Origin: Paracyclopina nana
Lineage: Eukaryota; Arthropoda; Copepoda; Cyclopoida; Cyclopettidae
Direction of reading: 5' to 3'
Assembly (NCBI GenBank): GCA_019096065.1
Contig: JAGUCH010000001.1
Coordinates: 5,394,001 to 5,458,000, forward strand
DNA: 64,000 bases
Positions within the stretch are counted from its first letter, which is position 1. Each line of letters starts with the position of its first letter. The position numbers and the translations under genes are program-made. Below the pieces are notes generated by a model, which worked only from the letters and a program-made list of their open reading frames with translations, was not told the origin of the DNA and did not search any database. Shown one piece after another: positions 1 to 10,000 of the stretch.

Positions 1-638
1 GCCTCCGTTTGTTGGTCGGGAGGTTGATTGGTGACAGCATGCATGCCCATGTGAGCAGGGGTCGAATGTGGGGGATGACCAGAGAGACCTGCCGCTCCAC
101 CGCTTGGCGGCGGGTAGGGTGGTACTAGAGGACCAACCTGCCCTGGTGGGGTCCGATACAAGGACTTCCCAGGGGGGAGCATGGCTCCAGAGCCTGACCT
201 CCGTGAGTTGTCAGGCATGGGAGTTCCAGGGATCAGTGACTGATCCGGATTGGGAGCGTTGGAATCTCCGGGGATAGTTGTTGGCGGCCTCTGCATACTG
301 GTAGAGATGCTGAGGTCAAAGGACAGTCTTCTCCTAGACTCGTGAACGTCGCAGGTGGTTCCTGTGTGAGATTTTCTGGGAGTTTCTCGGTTACCGTGAG
401 CCGGAGTTTCGTGGATCTCGGTGACCTTCTCAGGATTTTCAGGACTGACTATTTGATGCTGGTCAGGCAGCAATGCTGCGTGCTTGGATTGTTGCAAAAG
501 AAGGTTCTGCCGACGCAGGGCTTCGTGATACGGGGATAGTTCAAGGTTGATAGCCTCCTGACTTTGATAAGGCTTTTTACCCTGATTCCGCTTACTTTTT
601 CTGGTGGGGTGTTGCGGAGATTTTCCCTTTTTCGGCAT
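1..638 (-). CDS. Gag-like protein of the LTR retrotransposon, partial (runs off left edge)
   Basis: A minus-strand frame is open from an ATG at 636-638 to base 1, about 212 codons with no stop. It starts roughly 45 bp after the primer binding site, where gag normally begins. The N-terminus is strongly basic (MPKKGKSP), followed by a Gln/Leu-rich stretch and a long Pro/Ser/Thr/Arg-rich region. No zinc knuckle, protease or reverse transcriptase is visible in the part present. The call rests on position behind the primer site and on the long open frame, not on a recognised capsid domain. Confidence 0.55.
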   Translation of the reverse strand, partial: MPKKGKSPQHPTRKSKRNQGKKPYQSQEAINLELSPYHEALRRQNLLLQQSKHAALLPDQHQIVSPENPEKVTEIHETPAHGNRETPRKSHTGTTCDVHESRRRLSFDLSISTSMQRPPTTIPGDSNAPNPDQSLIPGTPMPDNSRRSGSGAMLPPGKSLYRTPPGQVGPLVPPYPPPSGGAAGLSGHPPHSTPAHMGMHAVTNQPPDQQTE

Positions 639-697
639 GAGATGTGGATGGGTGTCGGGTATCTAGGGTGGGGTGAACGGCCCCACGTTGGGCGCCA

Positions 698-1259
698 AGT
701 TGTCGTGGCCCGCAATCAACAAGAAGGTTGCCCTCAAAATGTCAGTGGGGATCGCAATGCGATGGACCTTAGCAATGCTAAGTGAACCTTCAAAAACCAG
801 GAAAAAGACAAGGCCCAGATGTGAATCCAATCAATCCTGGGTCAGGATCAAGCCAAATGGAAATCCACTGGAATCCTGGATGACAATGATGCTAGCAACA
901 AATGGAAGACTGAGCAATGCTCTAATCTAATCCAAGGACAAGTATGACTTGCCACTAAATCCAAACACAGAATTGACAATAAATAGATCTGAATCCTCAA
1001 AAGCAAGCTTCTAAGAGACTCAAAACATCAAACAAAGGCAGTACACTGAAATAAAAGAGAATAAAAGACACAGTCACGAAATAAATGAGATCAGACAAGT
1101 AAATTTGGCAGAGAAACAAATTGAAGTTCTATTTTCGGTGGAATTCTTGGAGCAACTGACAAATTCTTATAATGGCGGTGAAATCAGCAGACTTGGCGTC
1201 CTTTTTTGAGGGTGCGCGCGCGTGCGCAATGCGCAGCGTTGCCAGGGCAGAACACAACA
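698..1259 (-). repeat. Long terminal repeat (probable)
   Basis: The inner edge is fixed by the adjoining primer binding site at 681-697. The outer edge at 1259 is a guess from the TGTTGT start and near-inverted ACAACT end. An alternative outer edge is 1157, where AGCAACT gives a shorter LTR. The LTR ends only about 75 bp before the first ATG of the neighbouring phosphodiesterase gene, and in the opposite orientation. Confidence 0.5.
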
Positions 1260-1334
1260 ATTTGGGTTGTGGCTAAAAAGTGCCCGTTACTTTTAAATAG
1301 GCATTTTGTTATGAAACACAAGGCCTACATTTAG

Positions 1335-4300
1335 ATGATAGCGATGCTCCTTCAACAAATATCTTGTCTGAGAACGAAGTTGAGGTCACTCAGGACAGTT
1401 TCATCTGCCATGTTTGTCATTGCCGCACTTGCCTTCTTTTCCGCATCTTCATCGGCCAAATCTGAGTGTCCAATTGTCCTAGGACACCGTGGAGCGGCTG
1501 GGGTGTTTCCGGAACACACTGTGATTGCATACGAAGAAGGATCTAAATATTCCGATTACATTGAGTGCGATGTACAAATATCAAAAGTGAGCAAAGTTTA
1601 AATCGGCACTCTCATGCATTTATTTAACTAAATGCTTTATTATGGCAGGATCTGGAACTCGTGTGTTCCCATGAGGCCTGGATAAAGGAGGTTTGTGATG
1701 TAGAAGATCATCCGGAATTCTTGAATAGATTAGCCACTTACAACTTCGATGATGACGATCCAGATTTTGATTGGAATGATAAAGGCGACATCTCTAACAA
1801 CTTCTTCACTTTTGATTTCACTCTCGAAGAGTTGAGGACGTTTAAACGACATCAAGTCAATCCGAAGAGAGACCCAAATTACAACGGAAAATTTTCATTT
1901 GTCTCCTTCGATGAGTTTGTGGCCATTGCAAAAACTAAGAATGTTGGTATTGCTCCCGAATTAAAGTCTCCTACTGCTATGAACAAGGTATGTAATTAGC
2001 AGTTTTATAAGTTATTGAATTTAAAGGACAAAATTCTGGCTTCCAATAGACCGATATTTTGAATTTTATGAACTTGTTGAATATTTGAATAGTTTTTCCT
2101 TCTCCCGTCAATGTAAATGGGCTTTCAAAAAAGGAAAGACATTTAACTTTTCAATAATGAAATACAAAATCAACTTGATTTATCAATGAAGTCATCGCTA
2201 CACAAGTCGATTCGCAGGAAATTATCTAGAAACAAATGATCACACGAAAATCAAGTAAACTTGTGGAAAATCAAATGACTTTATTAATATCGTATAAGCT
2301 TTTCAGAAATATTATAATTTTGTTTAAAATCATATAAGTTTTTGATAATAAGATTTGCTTGCGGAAAAAACTTATGGAAAATTAAAGAAGCTTATTGAAA
2401 ATCCATTAAAATAAAAGAACATCAATTATATATTTATAAAAAAATACTAAAAGATTATATTAGAGGAAAAGTGTGATATTTTTCTCTTTTAGTTTGCCGG
2501 TCTGTATATTTGTTGATAAAAAATACTGAAGATATTGAAGATCCTAACAACATTTAGGCATTTTTTGTTCATATTATTTAGATAACACACGGCAAAGGGT
2601 GTCTATTTTGAGACTTTTTTCTAGTGCAACTCTTTTTGTATAAATATAGATAATTTTCCAAGAATATCACACATTGACAATGTAAGATGCCAATTAATCT
2701 TGAAGAAGTAAATAATACATAAAAAGTTTTAAGAAGATAGGTATTGAATAAAAAAACTCGCATAAAAGCAAAAAACCCAATTTTTCATTGTTTTTCAGCC
2801 TTTAAGCAAAATGTTGTTAGTATGGTCACTAATTTTTCATAAATGCATCTTTTCAAAATAGAATTGTGACTTAATGTCATTAGGAGCTCAAATCTCAAAT
2901 TATTCTTCTGTTTCTTTTTCTATTGAGTAAAGAAGCTAGACTTTCTAAAGCCTTTTCATTATTTTCCCTGAGGAGGAGGCATTTTTGAAACTCTTTCTCA
3001 GTTGATTTATTTAATATAGATAAGCTCCTAGAGCTGTAACCAATTTTGTGCTCATTTTAAAAAGCATGTAAGTCTATTTTAGGGTACTTATACACTTACA
3101 GATTTTTTAAGTATTCTTAAGTATATCTGTTTGTCTACGCATCGCATAGATATTCCTTCATCTAAAAGTATCTATATTAATGCAAAAAGAGTTGCACCTG
3201 ACAAAAGTCAATATATTGAAACCGTTTTCCCGAGCGCTATCAAAATATGTATAAGAAAGTCTAAGCAAATATAGTCTGTCCCGTAGATTTCTGTACACTT
3301 TGAAATTAAAAGTTTGTGTTTGAACTTCTGGAAATACTAGACATGGATACCGTTGGAAAGCTTGAAACTTAAGCCATCTTTTTTAGTTTTGAGATTTTTA
3401 AAAAGTATTAATTCAAATTTTGATTTAGACCACAAAATTGATAGTTACTCCAAATTCACACCCATTTTCACTGATTTTTGTGATGAAAAGTCACTTTCAC
3501 AAAAAAATTATTTATTCAATTTCACATAAAATTGGTTAAACATTTGATATTCATAAACAAAAAATCCCAAAGATGTGATGTTTTAAACACCAATTTTGAA
3601 ACTTTTTTAGTCAGCAGTGGCCTTATTGTTTTTTTTCTTTTTACTGAAACATATCCTTTCCAATCAACCACCTTTCTGATGAGCCAGCACAGTGCTGCAA
3701 GATTTTTTTTTCATGAAAAAATGTCAAAAAATAGCCAGGAATAGCTTAGCTGAAAATTTGGTCAATAATAGCTGATTTTGGCAAATTTGCTTTTTTGGGA
3801 AAAAAATTAAGGGCACCTCAGGAAAATTGAGTTTTCTCATTTTTTTACTTTTAATTTCTTTTATCCATTGAAGCAAAAAAAGATGGCCAAAGATTCAAGC
3901 TTTCCAATGATATCCATTGTGTCTAATATTTCCCAAATTTGTAACACTAACTTTTGAATTCTAAGTGTGCAGAAATCTCCGGGACAGTCTGTATATAGAC
4001 CGGCAAAAAAACATATTTGTAAGGTAATTTTGATGGTTTTTGCGTCATTGATGCATACAAGGCCAAAATTAGATGGTATATGAGTCAAGGGATACTTAGT
4101 TCACAAATCTTATCGATAGTGAAGATCTCGGATTTTTCTTATCTACAAGAGCTTTATGATTTTGGTGATTTTTAAAGTAACAGCAGTCCGTTACTAACTT
4201 AAAAAAAATCGAGGATATGAGCTTAGATGATCTTGGGAAAGGATATACATATTTCGGGTTTTGCCAGAAAGATTTTTTTCTTTCTCTGTATTCATAACGT

Positions 4301-5438
4301 ATTTTAAAGAATTCTTCATTTATCATTGAAATTGAGACGATGATTTCGGTCTTGGCTTTACTCGCTAAAGATGTATCTATAAATTGCAGATTCTTGCAGC
4401 AAGAAACGTAAGCCTCACATCAGAAGATCTCTTATTAGCTAAATTGTCTGATCTGGGTTACCAGCAATTCGAGGATAATTGCTTGATTCAGTGCTTCGAA
4501 CTATCCACATTGGAAAGACTAAAGGGCAAGACTGAATTGAAACGCCTCTTTCTTTTGAAACGCAGTGCCAAAACTGACCAAAATACCTTAGACAGGATAT
4601 CAAATTCGGGCATTTTTTCGGTGTGTTTAGACAAAGAGCTCATTGTGACAACAAATCCCGACACGGGCAACATTCAAGAAATCAACCAACACCTCATTGA
4701 CAAGGTAATGCAACGTGAGTTGTGTCCCATAGCAATTTTCAAATCCTCTTCTTCTTTTTGAAGAACTAGTAGCAAAAAATAGTCATCCATAACTGCAGGC
4801 AAAATGTTTCAAATTATGCAAATTATCGAGGTTGAGACTATTACGTCTTATTACGCAAGCATATTCAATAGAGGCTCTTATACATATAGTATTTAAGAAA
4901 AGCGCCGCATCCTTGTTATAAAGCTTTGATTCTAAAATATGTTTTCTTAAAAAAAACCTGAACACTCATATGTTAGTAGGTCGCGATTTGATTAATAGCC
5001 ACATTTTTGAGACGTCTGACTCGCACTCCATATTTTAGCTCGTGCCTTTTAAAAAAGTCAGAGCCTGAGTCATCGACAGGCAAAACACGCATTGGACAGA
5101 TAGGAGCGGTGGAGACGGTTTTCTTAATGTATGCCCAATGTCAACTCGGACTGTTCATTTTTTGCTAGATTCACGACCTGGGGATGCCAGTGTTTGCCTA
5201 CACGTTTGACAATGAATTGAGTAGCCTGAAGTGGGATTATGGCGGCGACGTCCATAATGAGCTGAACAAGTTTTTGACATTGGGCCTGGACGGCTACTTT
5301 GCTGACTATCCTAATACGGTTCGCTCGTTTCTGGAATCATCCGAGTGTCGACATGCTGGGAATGCAGCCGCACACACCATGAGCATTGCCGTTATTGTCA
5401 TCATCATGACGTTGCTGCTGTCATTAATTATGTTATAA
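1335..5438 (+). CDS. Glycerophosphodiester phosphodiesterase (GlpQ-type), probably secreted and GPI-anchored
   Basis: Exons 1335-1586, 1649-1987, 4390-4704 and 5169-5438 join in phase 0 with GT-AG introns, giving about 391 aa. The family hydrolyses glycerophosphodiesters to glycerol-3-phosphate and an alcohol. The catalytic LGHRG motif (His about residue 51) is followed by PEHT, then the ECDV acidic pair, LVCSHE with the second His, and APELKSP, in the usual GDPD order. The N-terminus holds a hydrophobic signal; Met26 may be the real start because MFVIAALAFFSA is a cleaner signal peptide. The C-terminus is a small-residue stretch followed by a hydrophobic tail ending at the stop, typical of GPI attachment. 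Intron 2 is 2.4 kb and full of transposon remnants. Upstream is an antisense LTR. Substrate is inferred from the family. Confidence 0.88.
2624..3197. mobile_element. Inverted-repeat element (MITE-like) in phosphodiesterase intron 2
   Basis: The arms 2624-2652 and 3169-3197 are inverted copies, 27 of 29 bases identical, starting GTGCAACTCTTTTTG. The interior is AT-rich with no coding potential. It fits a non-autonomous DNA transposon. The precise ends and target duplication were not resolved. Confidence 0.55.
3270..3993. mobile_element. Foldback DNA transposon remnant with about 115-bp inverted arms, mariner-like ends
   Basis: The left arm (3270 to about 3385) and right arm (about 3874 to 3993) are imperfect inverted copies. 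They share GTCTGTCCCG, then AGATTTCTG, AAAGTT, GGAAATA, AGACA, TTGGAAAGCTTGAA and CCATCTTTTTT in order. Both ends fall at TA (TAYAGWCTGTCCCG), as expected for Tc1/mariner insertion. The 724-bp element has no transposase frame, so it is non-autonomous or decayed. It lies wholly within intron 2 of the phosphodiesterase gene. Confidence 0.7.
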
Positions 5439-7078
5439 TTATGCAGAGAGTAAACGGCTGAATTTGAAAGACATTGGGTTTTGGTCATGACCTTGCTCTT
5501 TTGTCGCGTGACATGTTCAAGAACCGTTGGTTTTTAAGCTGGCAACAATCATCTATCTGTGCATGGATGGCAATCGAGGAAGTGGAATGTACTTCTATAT
5601 GCGCGCAACGAGCGGCCCGTTTCTTATGATGGGTAGGACACAAAGCATGAACGAGCAGCACCCTAAGGGCTCAGTTGCTGCTCATGACTAACAAAAGCGC
5701 AAAAGTTGGTCTCAACTACGCGCTACTTTAGCCTTATTACTGAATTAAGGCATGGCATCGATGATCTGCGTCTAATTGACGCCCGAAATCAATTTAGAGC
5801 AGGAAAAGAAGCGCAGAGGTGTTCCTTTTTACCCACATCAGCCTTGATGTTGTTGGTCTGCAAAAAGAGCAATCACTTTTTGCCCTCCTCGCATTCCTTG
5901 CAGCGCCTATCCTTTTGCAGATGAACCACCAGGTCGAGCCGAAGTGGCGCACGTCGCTACGCTCGCTGCCGCGGCGCCAGGGCTAATAACCTGCAAGAGA
6001 AGTAATAGGTTGTTGTCAGGCCAAGGTCAGCGTGATTGCAGCGAGTAGCGTGAGTCACCCAAAGATGCCAACCCACTTCCACGTGCACGTCACTGATCAC
6101 CATGGGCCACAATTCAAGAAGAAACATTGACTCAAGTCATATGGGCTATGCTGCAAATTTGGACTATTTTTACATGGCACTATGCTAGAGCTATGTCTTA
6201 GCAGTGGCCTTTGCGGACATGATAGGAGTATGTGTAGTAGCCAAAAGCACTTTTTGCCAACTTGGGTCGACGGGTCGGGCTCGTGAGTCATGCTGTCCTG
6301 ATGCTACTTTATGGGTACCGTTGCTGCCCAAGAAGGCGCCGCAGCAGTCGAGGAAATATCCGAGTGCGCGTCAAGAATAGACTAGGCAAAGGCCGAGGAG
6401 TTGCCGTAGCATCGGTCCGACCTCGTTCTCGACTTTAGATCGTTGCTGCAGTCTCAGACGAACTCACCTGTGACTCCGAGCTCCTCTCGAATCTCCTCGC
6501 TGTAGGTAAAGAACAAAGACTACGCTCTATCGCTCCTGGACCCAAAGCTCAGAAGCTCAGTGTCACACCAGTGCCCAAACTGTGATCACCCCAGCAGCAT
6601 CCCAAACCCCAAACCCAAACCTTGAAATAAGTAGGTGGATTCATTCGAACGACCTTACGTTGCTGCAGGAGCGGCTTTCTCCCGCTCAGCTTAGGTGCTT
6701 TCTCCTTGGCACTCCTGGCTTGCGCTTAGGCAGCTGTAGCTTTCTACTGTATTTTTAGCCTGGACTTTCATTTGGAGCAGTAGCATATTGTTTAGTTGAC
6801 TCTCACTCACCTGGTGCAGTCGTAGGCTCCTACTCCTAGTAAGATACTACTTGCTATTCCATACCAAACATCTTATCCTTGATTACCTTAGGGCAATTGT
6901 AAACTATAGCGTAAACTATATAGGCTATACACTCTCGTGGCCTGCTTCATCTCAAGACGTCTCAAATTACGTTCGCGCCCTTGTAGTAATTCGTATCATT
7001 TCACTTTGCAGCTCGACCGATCAACTGATTGGAGTAGTACCTTTAAGGAATCGCGGAAGCGACTAATATCCATCCAAA
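5439..7078. other. Intergenic region, tropomyosin upstream and 5' UTR
   Basis: No coding region is recognised. It separates the phosphodiesterase stop from the long-isoform tropomyosin ATG. The last part must contain the promoter and leader of the muscle-type tropomyosin transcripts, but no core promoter element could be placed with confidence. Confidence 0.5.
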
Positions 7079-10000
7079 ATGGACGCCATCAAAAAGAAGA
7101 TGCAAGCCATGAAGCTTGAGAAGGACAATGCCATGGACAGGGCTGATGCCTGCGAGCAACAGGCAAAGGATGCCAACCTCAGGGCCGAAAGGGTGAGCTT
7201 GCATTTTTCATCTTCTAAGGCTACGCTACGCAACGAGTAGTGAATTCAGATCATAATTTTTCGGGCTACTCAATTATTCTCTCCTCGAGACCAAGGGAAT
7301 ATGCGAAGAAGATGCTTCTCACACCAAGACAATTTTAACAATTTTTAGAGAATCTTTCACGTGTGCATTGACCTATCTACAACAATGTCTAACGAATTTC
7401 TTCAGAATCTTCACCGATGCTGGGTGCTAATTGCTTTTCTGTTTTTGGCTGATGGCTCAACCAGCCTTTTAAAGCTAATTGTATTTTTGTTTCTATTGTT
7501 ATCTTGATTCCTCAATCCTAAATAGTGCTTTTTGATAGTGCATTTTAAGTGCTTATTCAAAGATTGAACGTTCCTAACGTGGAAATACTAATCATCCTTG
7601 ATTTGAGAGTTGAAAATTCCTGTGATGTATGCATCATCAGCATCAGCATGCTGATCTGTTGCACTCAATAACGCCATTTTTGCTGACCTTCCTAAAATTG
7701 CTTAACCTGAATGCTATCTAGGCTGAGGAAGAGGTCCGTGACCTTCAGAAGAAGATGCAACAGTTGGAGAACGACCTCGACCAGACCCAGGAGAAGCTCA
7801 TGAATGCCAACCAGAGGCTCGAGGAGAAGGAGAAAGCCCTTCAAAACGTAAGTGACAGCTCGCCAGCGACTAACTAGGGATTTTTTCTATTTCCATACAT
7901 TGTTGCTGCTTGATGACCCTCTCCTTGCCTGCGATCATTGGGACTGATCAGGCCAAGGAAGAGGTGGAAGCTCTTGAAAAGAAGATGCAGCAGCTTGAGA
8001 ACGAGCTCGCTCAGACGCAGCAGAATTTGGAAACTGCGACGCGTAATCTTGAGGAAAAAGAGAAAGCACTTCAAAATGTGAGTGATGTGCTTGCTTACCG
8101 CGCCTGTTTGAATTGCTGCATATTTCTGGCCTGACTCATGGCGGCCTCTGCATGCCCCAGAGTTACCTTAACATTCATCGCTTAACACCAGCTTTCCGTG
8201 ATGCCATCAAATTCGAATGGTTAACAGAGTTCCTTTGAATTTTGCCATTCATCAGAATAACTCGAGTTGCAAATTAACCTCGTTAGATTTTGAGCTGTTA
8301 ATCCCATGGTAATTAAGCAAGGTACCAGCGACTTTTGCGCCTGCTCATCTGGTACCATAAGTCGAAAAGGGCAATTCGCGGTGAAACGAGTCGCATTCTA
8401 TTAGGCAGTAATTTCTGCCGTTCTGCCTTTTAAGTCAATCAAAATGAAAAGTCAGCCGTGGCAAATAGTCACTTCGTAAATTAGTAAGCCTTAAATCAAT
8501 TGCAATATTGATTTGCAGCAATTTTTGAGCAAGAGTAATGAATTTTTATTGCTCAATTTCATTGCTTGGTTCTTTTTTCGAGCCATCATTCGGTTAGCTC
8601 CTCCTGCCGCAAACGGCCTTGCCACCGCCAAGGAGACATCAAAGGGGGCCAGAGTGGACCTGGGACTTGTGCCGTATCGGACAGCTCTAGCTGCTGCACC
8701 CACTTTTAGTGTTTGTCTCTGGGTTCCGCGACAAGTCCCCTCCGATTTTCCCCTGATTAGTTTACTCCACTAGAGCCTCAATTTTTGGCAGGAAATGATT
8801 TCCGTCAAATCGGGGTGGTGAAAATAGTTTGTAAACAAATTGCGCTTTTTCGGTGAAATCGCACCGGTAATTGTCTCTGCACCCCCGATTCGTCATTCAC
8901 ACACTCCCTTTTCGAGTGTGCTTGCTAGTGCTGCTGCTGCCGAAGTGAAGCAGGTTGTTCTGAGTCGAAATTTGGTGGTAGAGGCCGCAAAAAGTCGCTG
9001 CTGCTGTCCATCTTCACTGCCATCATCATGTCGGCCAACGTGCAAGGCTCCAACATCTTGGACGTCCTCAAGAAGAAAATGAGGGCGACCAAAGAGGAGT
9101 GCGAAAAGTTCAAGGAAGAGACCGAAGAACTTCAGCGAAAACTCCAGCTAGAGATTGGCCGTCGCGGCGAAGTAATAATTGCCCCTGACTTGAATTTTCA
9201 CCGGCGCTGTTGCCCTTCCTGATTTCAATGTTTCCCGTGCTAACGTTGGCTCTGTGTCATTTCAGGCTGAGGGAGAGGTCGCCGCCCTTAACCGTCGCAT
9301 CCAGCTCCTTGAGGAGGACCTCGAGAGGTCTGAGGAGAGGCTCGCCACCGCCACACAGAAGCTGGCCGAGGCCTCACACGCCGCCGACGAATCTGAACGG
9401 TAACAACCTCTTGGACACCGTATCCTTATTGATTTTTCTGATGACATTGCTGCCGATAAAGCTGCTGCACACTAGTGTGAACCTAGAGTTTTAAGCCCGC
9501 TAGCATTTTTAGGATACGCAAAGTGCTCGAAAATAAGACCAACACGGAGGAGGACCGTGTGGCCATTGTGGAGGCCCAGTTAGCCCAGGCTAAGTTGATT
9601 GCCGAGGAGGCCGATAGGAAATATGAGGAGGTAAAGAGAAAGATGGCCTCTTCTCATCATCGAGCTATTGCACTACTCTAATCATTCAAGGGGTCACGTT
9701 TAACCTGTCCTCGTTTTGGCCTCACCACGCATGCCGTTCCTCGGCATGCACATGCGGCCAGAACGGGCTATTCTCTTTACCATTTTCCGCAACATATATT
9801 ATCACTTAGTGTATAACATCAACATATTTAAGCAGAAGCTCAGTCGGGGTGGGAAAGTTGGGAGTCACCCCGGTTAGTCACAGAGCTTGACCATACTCAG
9901 CCAAATTGGGAATGAATGAATGTTTTAGCAGCCGTAGCTTTTTTGGCGTAGCACGATAATAATCTATGCCTGAGTGGGCAAAAACGTCATCATCAATTCA

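Larger units (their letters stand above)
1..1259 (-). mobile_element. LTR retrotransposon, 5' part (LTR, primer binding site, gag-like frame), cut by window edge
   Basis: Read on the minus strand, this is the 5' end of an LTR element, probably Ty3/gypsy-like. Positions 681-697 are complementary to the 3' end of tRNA-Lys including the CCA (minus strand TGGCGCCCAACGTGGGG), a classic primer binding site. The LTR would be about 698 to 1259: on the minus strand it opens TGTTGTG and closes ACAACT beside the primer site. A TATAAG motif lies about 85 bp inside it. An open gag-like frame follows the primer site from 638 to the window edge. The second LTR, pol and the target duplication lie outside the window, so the family and the outer LTR edge are inferred. 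Confidence 0.72.

Noticed and set aside
2493..4007. One large transposon bounded by the TTTGCCGGTCT inverted match
   Set aside because: Only about 11 bases match continuously at the ends. The inner elements have much stronger ends, so the larger element was not annotated.
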